Below, piece by piece: positions 22,273 through 32,538 of a DNA stretch of 64,000 nt. How positions within the stretch are numbered: position 1 is the first letter of the stretch; each line of letters opens with the position of its first letter. The notes under the pieces were generated by a model. The model was not told the origin of the DNA. It was given only the letters and a program-made list of their open reading frames with translations, and did no database searches. The position numbers and the translations under genes are program-made. Location: contig JBBPFI010000014.1 in assembly GCA_037974965.1 (NCBI GenBank), positions 992,001-1,056,000 on the forward strand, written 5' to 3'. The DNA is from Dacryopinax spathularia (lineage: Eukaryota; Basidiomycota; Dacrymycetes; Dacrymycetales; Dacrymycetaceae).

Positions 22273-22979
22273 TTCGACGAGAAGGCTGGTTGTGGACGAT
22301 GGGGATTTGCGTGGGGAATGCGGGTCGGAGACGCGGGGAACTCTGCGGGGAAAGAAGAGTGTGCGGATAGAAGCGTGGTTGACGGAGAGAAGCGTAGTTA
22401 TAGTCCTGGCGCTGCCCCTGACGGCATTTCAATTGGCCGCAAATTTAGAATCGCATGGTGTGGGGTTTCGAGGTGCGGGGAAGGCACGGCTCGTCATTCA
22501 GACATCGGTTTCGGTTACCGCTTTAGCGACGCATTCGGGTCTTCGGTATATCGGATGTAGTTCGGCCCGAATCGGATCTTGCCAATCGAGAGCTATCACC
22601 GCCGGAAGCAATCGCTGTTTAAACTTGCGTTCATTGTCTGCCCCACCCACCGCGCTTGCCGGTCGGGGCCCCGCCGAACTGTCGAGCGCGCCAGAAATTC
22701 TCAGAAGTGTCCCGGCACGATCAAACTTCTCACATCTTCGCGCCGGCATGGCAACGTGATCCGAGGCTTTCGCATCATCTTCTTGCGACCGCGATTGAGT
22801 TCTGGCCTGTACCTGAATCAGATCTGGTGAAGTTCGGTCAACTCGAGCGCTTTGCCTCGGGGCGATTGCTACGCCGACGAGGGCTCTAAGGAGTTGCTGG
22901 AGCTCCGCATGTCATATCACTGTCAAACTGGACTCTCGCATTTCTCCGTTTCTCTCCTCTGTTCTGCTTCAGTCAAGTC
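22273..22979. promoter_or_regulatory. Divergent promoter between transporter and glycoside hydrolase
   Basis: These 707 bases separate two head-to-head starts and hold no gene. A 10 bp palindrome CGGGGCCCCG (22663-22672) sits near the middle, flanked by further CGG/CCG triplets; Zn2Cys6 factors typically bind paired CGG triplets. That it is such a site is inference. Confidence 0.5.
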
Positions 22980-25900
22980 ATGGGGGAGCTTCCAGGAGAA
23001 ACCCAAGCTAGGGGCGCAAACCCTCTCACATACCCCAAATCCACCCGACCTTTCGATCTCGCTCTATTCCAGGAGCCGACGGCGGAATACCGAGGTTCGC
23101 CCTTTTGGTCATGGAACAGCAATCTGGAGAAAAACAAGCTACTGAAGCAGCTGGATGCATTCGAGAAGATGGGTATGGGCGGCGTCCATATCCACAGCCG
23201 CATTGGTCTGGATTCGGAATATCTTGGTCCCGAATTCATGGATTGCTTGAAAGCAAGTGTGGAAAAAGCCAAGGAAAAGCATATGCTTGCTTGTTTGTAT
23301 GACGAAGATCGATGGCCTAGTGGATACGCTGGTGGCATCGTGCTGAAAGAGCACCCTGAATTTCGAAGCTTGCATTATCTGCTTACACCATGGAAATACG
23401 GTGAAGCCCCTGAAGGAGCTATAGGGTGCGAAAGACGAGCTTTTGTGCGTCCAGCAGATTATTGATCTGATGCGCAGAGCTGGACGAAAAACCAGTACCT
23501 CGCCTGTTCGAACGGAGCTTGGCGACTATATAACGAGCTTTGACGTTATCCTTGACACGGAGGGAAAGTTGTCCTCGTACAGGCGACTGCAGCCCGGCGA
23601 GAGCGGCAGCAATGTATGGCACCTCTACGTCGAACCGAATCCGCCTTCCGAGTTCTATAACAACGATACTTACGTCGATGTCCTCAACAAGGACGCAATT
23701 GAGTATTTCATCACAACCACCCACGAGGCTTTCAAACGCGAAGTTGGACGAGATTTTGGCAGCGCTGTCCCGTCAATCTTCACAGACGAACCGCAATTTC
23801 AAGCCAAACTTGGTCTCAAGCGTGCGTTGGATAGACTCGATGTTTTCGGTCCCTGGACGCGGGGGTTCGAAGCCTATTTCCAAGCCAGTACCGGCTATGA
23901 TCTGCTGGATCGCTTTCCCGAGCTCATTTGGGATCTCTCAAACGGGATACCGAGTCGGGCGCGCTACGATTACCACAACCTTACCTCGGAGCTCTTCGTC
24001 GAGTCCTTTTTGGACACTATCTCAGAATGGTGCCGAGCCAACGGCATTCTGATGGCTGGGCACATGCTAAGGGCAAGTCGAGCTTAATCATTTTGAGCGT
24101 GCTTCTTACAACGTTTAGGAAGCTACCTTGAACTTACAGACCCAAAGTCTTGGTGAGGCCATGCGGTGTTATCGCAATATGGATATACCGGGCATGGATC
24201 AGCTATGCGACGGACGCGAATTCACAACGGCCAAGCAAGCGCAGAGTGTGGTTCGTCAGAATGGCCTGCGAGGGATGGTCAGCGAAATCTATGGCGTAAC
24301 AAACTGGGATTTCACTTTCGAGGGGCACAAGGGGCAAGGAGACTGGCAAGCAGCGTTGGGCGTTACTCTTCGCGTCCACCACTTGGCTTGGCAAAGTATG
24401 GCGGGCGAAGCAAAACGAGACTATCCTGCTGCTATCGGATACCAGTCCCCCTGGTATGACCAGTACAGGCTGGTTGAGGATCATTTCTCGCGCTTGAACA
24501 CGGCCCTTACCCGAGGCAACCCCGTTTGTCGTGTCGCGGTCATACACCCGATCGAGAGCTATTGGCTGCGTTACGGCCCTTATAACCATTGCGGAGAAGA
24601 ACTAGCGCACCGCGATGCCGCCTTTGCAGACTTGACCAACTGGCTCTTACTCGGGCATATCGACTTCGACTTCATCAGCGAGAGTCTGTTCCCTGAACAA
24701 ACCCCTCTGGACGACATTACCCGAGACTATCTTCCCGTCGGTCATTCGCGATATGAAGCAGTACTTGTACCAGACCTATTAACTATTCGGTCATCGACTC
24801 TTGAGCGGCTTTCTCGGTTTGCCGAGGCAGGCGGAACTGTCATATTCGCTGGCACTCCCCCTAAATATATCGATGGCGACGTGGCGTCTCCCAGTTCAGC
24901 TGCGGCTCTGGTGGCCCTCTCTCAAGGGCGGCGGACGGTCCCATTCGCGAAGTATCATATACTGAAAGCAGTGGAAGGTTTCAGAGACCTGGATATTCGT
25001 CTCAGCGAAGATACTCTGTATCTTAGGAACGGAGATAGGGCAACCACCATTCTTTACCAGCTTCGGGCTGATGCCGCCGACAACTACCTCTTTTTATGCA
25101 ACACCGATCGAAAAGAAGCATGCCCTGCTGAAGTCACTTTGAAGGGTTTATGGCACTTGCGGGTACTCGTTTCCCTGATAGCTTGCTATGCGCATCTGAA
25201 AGTTCATATAGGTTCTGGATACTCAAACGGGGAACACATGGTCCTTGAAGTCTGAACAACATGATGGCCGTACCACTTTCAAATACTGGTTCGATGGATG
25301 TGCCAGCCTCCTTCTCAGACTTACCCGTGAAGAAACGCTCTCTCCAGCAAAGAATTATGTCTCTCTGCAAAACTCATTCGCTGAGTACGGTGAGGTAGGT
25401 CCACGTTATTACCATCCCGCCTTTCGGAATCTTCACACTTGAATAGGTTACGCTCGAAGGTGTCAGCCTGTCGGAGCCCAATGTGCTGCTGCTGGATTGC
25501 GCAGAGTGGAGAGTGAATGAGGGCCCGTGGGAAAAGGCGGAAGAAATCCTCCGCATAGAAAATCTCGTGCGCGCAAGACTCAATCTACCGTTCAAGTCGG
25601 CTGGAGGGCGACAACCATGGATGATCAAAGAAGACGAACGTGGTACTCGGGGTAATGTCTTCGTCCGATTCTCGTTTGACTGCAGATGTGATGTTCCCGG
25701 CACCGTGCAGCTCGCTCTAGAAGATGCGGAAAGTGTTCAAATACGCTTCGATGGCCAGGAAGTTCCGTCCGTCGTGAATGGATGGTGGGTGGATGAGGAT
25801 ATCAAGACCTTAATACTCCCGCCCTTACGCCAAGGAGTCCACACTGTGGAAATCACGTATAACTTCAGCATCGTCACCAACCTGGAACGGGTATATCTCC

Positions 25901-26418
25901 TTGGAGAGTTTGGAGTGGAGCTTCGTGGCGCCAAGACGGCAATCAACCCGCTGGATTTGGCTAGGATAACCTTTGGCGACTACACGCGCCAGGATCTGCC
26001 ATTCTATGCTGGCAATATCACGTACAACTGCGAATTCGAGAATCCGACTCCGGGACCCACGGCAATCCAAGCAACACGTTTCGCGGCTCCCGTTCTGACC
26101 GTGTCGCTAGATGGGCAGCCGGTGGGTCATATAGCATATGAGCCCCACATAATCGCCATCCCCGATCTCCCTGCCGGAAAGCACAAATTGTCTATCACTA
26201 CCTATGGAAACCGGGCCAACGCTTTCGGCCCGCTTCACCTGCCAAAAGGTCTCACCAATTGGTATGGCCCGAACGCTTGGAGGACCGATTTCGACTGGTG
26301 GTCAAAGGAATATAATCTTGTGGAGATGGGTCTATTAGAGACGCCAAGGGTGAAGAAACCGGGGAGGGAACAACCAGCAGCTAGAATGGGGTATCGCTTC
26401 GAGCTGAAAGCATTATGA
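22980..26418 (+). CDS. GH106-like glycoside hydrolase (alpha-L-rhamnosidase type)
   Basis: A large enzyme of 1079 residues, related to the group annotated as GH106 alpha-L-rhamnosidases. Exons are 22980-23425, 23478-24072, 24119-25162, 25212-25394 and 25447-26418. The second intron is GC-AG (GCAAGT donor at 24073). Near residues 41-46 is PFWSWN, then GGVHIHSRIGL and YDEDRWPSG (107-115), all characteristic of this group. FTDEPQ (250-255) and HPIESYW carry acidic residues likely at the active site. After a linker with LDTQTGNTWSL, the C-terminus is beta-rich with repeated jelly-roll-like strands. I see no obvious signal peptide, so the enzyme may act inside the cell on imported oligosaccharides. 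Substrate specificity is inferred only from the family. Confidence 0.85.
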
Positions 26419-26585
26419 AAAGAAGGCAAGGAGACGCCGCGAGAGGCAGCATGGGCGTAGATTAATCGCACTAACACGCTTGGGCATCCCGATGGTGTAC
26501 TTTTATAATTATGCTGAGGTAGTATACAATGTTGCACGAGATGCACTTCGGAAGCGCACACAAAAAGAAAACTAGACAGAAAGGA

Positions 26586-29131
26586 TCACTGGGGCTCATA
26601 CCACAGATTGGCCAGCGTAGGATCAATGAAGAACCCAAACGGGTCCAAGTTGTTATTCCACGTCGACGCAGCAATGTGGGCCGCCAAAGTTGCCTCGTCC
26701 AGGTCTGTCGCAGGCGGCAGATTTTGAGAACTGAGGAGGACTTCAGCAAACGAGAAGGTCCTGGGAAGCAACACTACTCACGAAACGTCGAAAGAGCCAC
26801 CGTTGTGAAATGGGCCAGTCATTGGCGTGCGCGCAGGAGGGGGATCCTTAGAGCGGTTCCCGTCGAGGTATAAGCCTGCTCGAGCCGCTGTGGCCTGCAA
26901 CTTCCTGCTCAGGAAAGTAGCCAAGCCAGTTTTGCTCCGGTCTCTGCGCGACAGTGCATCTGTGAGCGACTTCAGCAGGTAGATAGCAGCATTTTCATCC
27001 GGTCGTGCATCGGCAACATCGGCAGCTTCGACTGGATTCAGACCAGCGCTGAAGCCATCCCAAACGTCTGGGCCAGGCCGGGCCAAAGAAATAATGGCGA
27101 GACCAGCTTGAGCAAGGGTGAGGATGTTGTAGTCCGGCGCGAAAGAGATGGCTTCGTCCGTACTTCCGGAGTCAATGGCTTCTTGGATAATGATAGCTTT
27201 GGCGGACTCCACGGCAGCGGACACCACCGTAGACAATTTCGGTCCTTCAGGAGTGCTACCATCTTTCGCAATAGTCTTGAGCACGAACAGTGCCAAGCAT
27301 AAACGAACATGCTCTCCGTATAGCCGTGAGATCGGAGTTGATGCACAAACAAAGCGGGATCGGCGACGGACCCATCTCGTACTCCAGTCTTCAAGGCGAG
27401 GTGCTAGTTGTGCCCACAAGAGACCTGGTCCGGAATCAGTCAGCGAAGTTGCACCAACCTCCTGCAAGATCTGCTTACTGCCCGGGATAGGTTGCACCCC
27501 CGTGGCTCTCCAGTCATCTGCCCATTGAACCAACTGCAGACAGATGCTAGCCAGCTCCGATTGACAGGCCACAAAGATGTCAGATGATGTGGCACTCGCG
27601 CTCAAAGATGCCGATCTGCTTGGACGTTGGCAGAATGTGCCGGGTCGTCCAAAGCCCAATGTATGACTGAGGCCATTTTGAGCAAACGTTAAGAAGCGGA
27701 GGGGCATCTGGCACTTACTAGCAATCGAATACGCAGGCCAGCTGCCATACACGTTCCCTCTCCTTCTCACTATGCTGAGATGCCGCACTTCCAGCGCTGT
27801 CAAGACCCAGCTTCTTCGCCATGCGCAGTGCATGACCTGACAATATCCAAGCGTCCGGTCCTTCTCCATTGGCCCGCAGGCCCCACCCAGTCATCAAGAG
27901 GGTAGCTTGCACATCCTCGAGAATGAGTACTTTTCTTGTCATAGTGGAACCCAGCGAGCCTTCCGAATGATCGGCGAGTGCTTCGTAGAGTGCTTGCTCT
28001 TCCGCTTGTCCGGAAGAGATTCGTGCTCCAAGAGCAATGCATACCGTTGAGAGAAAGGATGATCGAGCACGGAGATTGTCTAACGTTGGTGGTGGTTCTT
28101 CGGCGAATATTGGTAGGAATGGTAGACAGTGCTCTAGGAATCTGAAAGTTTGTGAGCTGACGGCGTAGAGACTGGAATGGACAATGCCTCACAGGTTATA
28201 ATAGTAACCAGCCATCTCCATCGAAAGGAGACCAGCTTCCACCACATCGTTTGACGGTAAGCGCCGTCCCACTTGGGGTGCTGGACTGGGATATCGACTC
28301 AACTCCCGATTTTCGAAGACAGACTTGTTGAAGACAACATCGCCGAACGGTGCCTGCACTCGTTCATCAGGCGGATCTTCAAGGGGCCGCTTGGTACCAT
28401 GGGGAAGCACAGCGGCGGATGGTGATCCTCCTCGAATCCAGCTTGTAGGCAGGGTGACGGCCGCATTGCTGGGAACACCATGATTCTGCGGTAGTCTCGT
28501 ATTGGAGAGTACACCTGTGGGTGGATATTCTGCTGGCCTCCCAGGATGCACAGCAGACGATAGCGGGATAGCCTGTGTTTGCTGTAGCCGTTGAAGAGAT
28601 TCTGGGGATGATGACGATGGCCAAGACGCGTCGGAAGGCGTTGTTACTGGCATACCGCCAACGTGGTTTTGGGAAGAAGGGCTGATTGGAGTTGGAAAGA
28701 CGTTTGAGGGGGGCGGAAGGGATGCTGCTTGGGTTGGAGGGTGAGCAGTAACACCTTGAGTATACACCGAAGGCTCTTGCGGTTGCCCCATCGCTCTTCT
28801 CAGGTTCAATAATTCATTCTCGAGCTGTCCTATGCGGGCAGTCGTAGAGCGCACGCCAGGATTAGCGCGGGGAGGTGGGAGATGGCATTCTCTCCCAAAT
28901 CCCAGCTTCTCGCATCGTTGACAAGGTTGACCACCAGAGCATCGTAACTACAGCACGAAACGTGGGTGATGAGACCGGACATTCCTCGATTGAATCAGAG
29001 TGACAGATTTAATTACGCACCTTCTGCTGCCTGCACCTCGCGCAGGCTACTGACGTCCTTGCCAATGGCCGAGATGTTTTCGGTCTCTTGTCCGTCCGAT
29101 GCTGATCACCCTGTACACCATCTTCAGCCAT
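26586..29131 (-). CDS. Zn2Cys6 transcription factor, cluster regulator candidate
   Basis: Exons 29131-29021, 28947-28193, 28141-27719, 27666-26782 and 26730-26586 give 772 residues. The zinc cluster lies at residues 30-58 (CARCRQQKLRC, PCQRC, GREC) with standard C-X2-C-X6-C-X5-C-X2-C-X8-C spacing. A Leu-rich coiled coil (IGQLENELLNLRR) and a long Pro/Ser linker follow, then the fungal regulatory domain (ILEDVQATLLMTGWGLRANG, DAWILSGHALRMAKKLGLD). The last intron (51 nt, GTGAGT donor, GCTGAAG branch, CTCAG acceptor) removes an in-frame stop and attaches the typical NNLDPFGFFIDPTLANLW tail. It is divergent from the aldolase gene with 493 bases between starts and tail-to-tail with the hydrolase, so it is the best candidate for controlling them. 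Confidence 0.9.
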
Positions 29132-29624
29132 AGTATGTTGTAAGAGTATACCGAGTCGGGTAGTCGGTGGGCCAGGATGAACGGCGAACCGGCGATGTGG
29201 CGACCGAAAGCAGCTGAAGCTGGTGGAAGCTGTCAGGGTGGTCAGCTCGGAGGAAGCGGAGGCGGGGTCAGGCGGGGTCGACCCCGAGGTGGCGGGATGC
29301 CCGCTTCCCACGGCCATGGCTCTGGTAAACCATTCGGGAAACCCTTATCGGCCCCTCGGGATCTCCCGAACCGAATTTCATCTCGTGCGAGTCTTTCTTC
29401 GCTTCTCACTGCCGCCGGTCAATATGTATGTCAATCATCATCCTATAGCCCCGGCACCGGGAACTATGGAGCTACCGGCACACAGAAGACAGAAGGCGGC
29501 CCGACGTGTAGGCGAGTGCCATCGAGGCCCAAAATGATCTCCGATCCGGGATATATACACCTATGTTCAAGTCGCAATCTGTAGAACTCCACCCTCGCAA
29601 CTGGCAATCTCTCTTCAATCTACA
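29132..29624. promoter_or_regulatory. Divergent promoter between regulator and aldolase
   Basis: These 493 bases hold a perfect 14 bp palindrome CGGGGTCGACCCCG (29273-29286), whose left arm is repeated directly just upstream (GGCGGGGTCAGGCGGGGTC). A second inverted pair, CGGGA-TC-TCCCG, lies near 29358-29369. Palindromes with outward CGG/CCG triplets are the usual shape of Zn2Cys6 sites, so autoregulation by the adjacent factor is a reasonable inference. Confidence 0.55.
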
Positions 29625-30741
29625 ATGTCCCCTGTTGCCGTCACCAAGACCCGCAAGCTCAAGGCGGGCATCCATGTCCCTGTTTTGACATTCTTCGAGA
29701 ACACTGCGGCGCAGGACATCGACATCCCTACGTATGAGAACCACGTTCGCCGAAGTACGTTCAGACAGCTGTCAAGGAGACGAGGTTGCTGATAGATGAA
29801 CAGTGGCGGCCGCTGGTGTTGAGAGCATTGTTGTGCTGGGGTCGACCGGCGAGGCGGTGACGCTAAGCTTGGAGGAGAAGAAGCAACTACTTTCCGTGAC
29901 GCGCAAGGTCCTGGACGAGATGGGCTTGGAGGAGATGCCAGTCATTGCTGGGTTGGCGACTCAGAGCACAAGGGAGGCGATCTCAACGGCCGATGCTTTC
30001 GCTGAGGCTGGTGCGGACTTCCTCCTGGCCTTGCCGCCTTCGTACTATGCTGGTGCGATGACCAAGGCAGCCATCAAGGGCTTTTACACCGAGGTGCGTT
30101 GAGCAAACTGGTTGAGGGCCGTCTTATCTGACCCCGAGTTCAGCTCGCCGATGCCTCTCCTCTTCCTGTCATCATCTATTCGTATCCTGGTGTCAGTTCT
30201 GGTCTGGAGCTCGACTCCGAGGATGTGCTCGAGATTTCGAAGCACCGGAATATCCGGGGTATCAAGCAGACGGACCACAATGTCGGCAAGATGGCTCGCA
30301 TCGCTGCTGCAAGCCCCGATTCTTCATCATTCGCAGTGCTGGGTGGTGCCTCCGAGTACCTGATCGGCTCCCTTGCTGTCGGTGCCATCGGGTGCATTAC
30401 CGGCATGGCCAACCTCACGCCTGTCACTTGTGTTCGGGCTTATAAGGCTTGGGTCTCTGGCGACTACGAGGAGGCGCAGCGGTTGCAGGGCCTAATTGCG
30501 ACCGGAGAGTGGGCTTTCGGCAAGAACTCCCTTCCAGGGGTCAAGGTGTGTATCAATTGGCATTATGTTGCGGATTGCGTTCCTAATGGCCGATCAACAG
30601 GCCGGTATGAACCACTATGTCGCGTACGGCGGCGTCTGCCGCAAACCTGTCCCAGAAGCGTCTGCCGAGATCAAGGCTTGGACGGTCAAGCAGCTCGCCT
30701 CCCTGTTTGCTCAGGAACGTGCCTTCACTTCGAAGAACTAG
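29625..30741 (+). CDS. DapA-family aldolase (dihydrodipicolinate synthase/NAL superfamily)
   Basis: This is a class I, Schiff-base aldolase of 320 residues from exons 29625-29754, 29804-30093, 30144-30545 and 30601-30741. GSTGE (56-60) forms the substrate carboxylate pocket, Y152 in YSYPG is the conserved catalytic tyrosine and K181 in GIKQT the Schiff-base lysine. Fungal members of this superfamily include L-threo-3-deoxy-hexulosonate aldolase (GaaC/LGA1) of D-galacturonate breakdown and similar 2-keto-3-deoxy acid aldolases; fungi do not use DapA for lysine synthesis. With the GH106-like and MFS genes nearby, a sugar-acid aldolase is the likely role; the exact substrate cannot be read from sequence alone. 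Confidence 0.88.
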
Positions 30742-30963
30742 ATGTACCGCATACTAGGATAATCCTGTAATCTCTTTGCTTGGGTTAGGTGTACAGTTGG
30801 AACATCGTGGAATTATTATTCTTAACTTAGAAACCGTACAGTCATATGTGGAGGCGCAAGTTCGGCCGCGCGAGAGTCCAGAGTCTCAGGGAGGACGCGC
30901 TGTATCGCTGCATAACAACAACGCTCCGGAGGGAGGCTTGTCCCCTCTTCTCTCTCAGAATAC

Positions 30964-32051
30964 ATGTCGACGCTACCGTGTGTCGCTTTCCTTGGGCCAG
31001 AGGGGACATATTCGCACCAAGCAGCGCGTGAGCTTTTCGGCGACGCGGCGCGGTACCTACCCCGACGCACTATCACCGGTACGCAACCAGTGCGATCGTC
31101 CATCCGCGAACTCCTGTTGACAGTTGAACTGGGGCTGCTGTCCTTTACTAGACACGTTCGATGCATTGGAACATGCTGCACAATTTGCTCTTTTGCCGTG
31201 GGAGAACTCAATACATGGCATCGTGATCGACACGATTGACATCCTTCGACACTCTTCGATCGGCTCGCAAATACACATCAGAGGAGAAAAGACGATCGGA
31301 GTGCAACACTGTCTGCTCGTGAGGAAAGGAGTCAAATTAGCAGACGTGAAAGTGGTGTTGAGTCATGAGCAGGTGCGCACGAATGGACACTATCTTTGAG
31401 TCGCACACTCAAACTGAATTGCAGGCTCTGGGCCAATGCGCTGGCTATTTAACCAAGAACCTATCGCATGCTAGGCGAATAAAGGTGCCATCAACAGCGC
31501 TCGCTGCTGAACGTGTTGCAGACGGGAACGGAGAGGATGCCTTTTCTGCTGCAATCGCATCCAGCATGACGGTGGCCTTATATCCCGGGTTGGAGGTCCT
31601 GGAGGAAGGAATCCAAGCGGCAGAAGGTGAGCAGATGGTTCTCCTCACAACCAGACTAGAACCTCAAACATGTCCAGAGAACTATACCCGCTTTGTACTG
31701 CTATCCACAATCCAAGATACCCCTGCGTCCGTTCGTCCAGCGGAGAAACCGTATCGTCAAGCAGTCATCCGATTCAGTTTCCCACAGGAAACATCAGTCG
31801 CCCTGATTGACGTGCTCTCCATCTTTCGTGACGGTAGTGGATGCTCGGTATCACGGCTCGACCGAAGACCTAGCGAAGATGGCCGGCCCTTTGATGATGT
31901 CTACTTTGTGGTGGTCAGAGCACCATCGCCCGGCCAAAGTAGCATTCCGGGCTTGGATCCATTATCCCCTTATTTGGACAATGTTATGGTTCGCTTACGG
32001 ATCATGCTGAACCAATTCTCAAATAGACCAGCGTTATTAGGTGTCTGGTAA
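30964..32051 (+). CDS. PHA2: Prephenate dehydratase with ACT domain
   Basis: This enzyme converts prephenate to phenylpyruvate in phenylalanine synthesis. Exons 30964-31078, 31152-31372 and 31425-32051 give 320 residues. The N-terminal part has [13 protein letters not shown] and [10 protein letters not shown], both hallmarks of the family; the mid part has VLSHEQALGQC and the NYTRFVLL strand, which carries the conserved TRF motif. The C-terminal ~100 residues form the ACT regulatory domain ([32 protein letters not shown]), so feedback control by phenylalanine is expected. A 15-20 residue insert ([14 protein letters not shown]) before NYTRF is unusual but in frame. The start lies 222 bases after the aldolase stop. 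Confidence 0.92.
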
Positions 32052-32466
32052 TGAGATACAGATTATCAGAGAGATGCATTGGTTTCTCCAGTCCGCCAAA
32101 CCGAGTTGAGGCCAATATTTCAGGTGTGATGACTTCGACAAGAGATCCAGTCCAGCGCTCGTCAGGGTCCGGCGAGGCAAAGCCTGCCCTAAAGAATTTG
32201 CTAGAAGGAGACCCATACTTACGTACGGCCTTGTACCTCAACCTTCTGGTCAGTGACGGGGTGCAGGACATACGAGCAACGCGAATAATGGAGTAAGGTG
32301 GATTATAAATCAAGTTCTGTATTTTCTTAGAGGCCATTGCGGTCTTACCAGCTTTCGAGCATCTGGCAGCTCTCCAAAGAAGGCGGCGCATATGAGAGTC
32401 CAAAAGCCTCCGCAGGCGACGGCTCCCTTCCGCCTGGCTTGACGCGTCCACGCTTTTAAGCCGCAC
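32002..32466 (-). CDS. Unrecognised open frame opposite the PHA2 3' end
   Basis: A 154-codon frame divergent from importin alpha and overlapping the last 50 bases of PHA2. Internal ATGs at 32394 and below give shorter basic starts (MRRLLWRAARCSK) that could be mitochondrial targeting sequences. A strong GTAAGT donor lies inside the frame and an alternative frame near 32230-32280 also reads well, so the true exon structure is unclear. No family is recognised; it may be noncoding. Confidence 0.25.
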   Translation of the reverse strand: MRLKSVDASSQAEGSRRLRRLLDSHMRRLLWRAARCSKAGKTAMASKKIQNLIYNPPYSIIRVARMSCTPSLTRRLRYKAVRKYGSPSSKFFRAGFASPDPDERWTGSLVEVITPEILASTRFGGLEKPMHLSDNLYLITRHLITLVYLRIGSA

Positions 32467-32538
32467 CTCTCGTGTCCGCCACGCCTATCATTTACCTTCT
32501 TTTCTCGCTATCTCCTATTCTTCTCTCCCAACTACAAG

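Noticed and set aside
25163-25255. End of the GH106-like gene at TGA 25253-25255
   Set aside because: A GTACTC...TAG intron restores continuity into the next exons (LDTQTGNTWSL), so this is not a truncated or frameshifted gene.
26782-29131. End of the Zn2Cys6 gene at the first in-frame TGA
   Set aside because: A standard 51 nt intron removes this TGA and adds a tail typical of the family, so the shorter form was not used.
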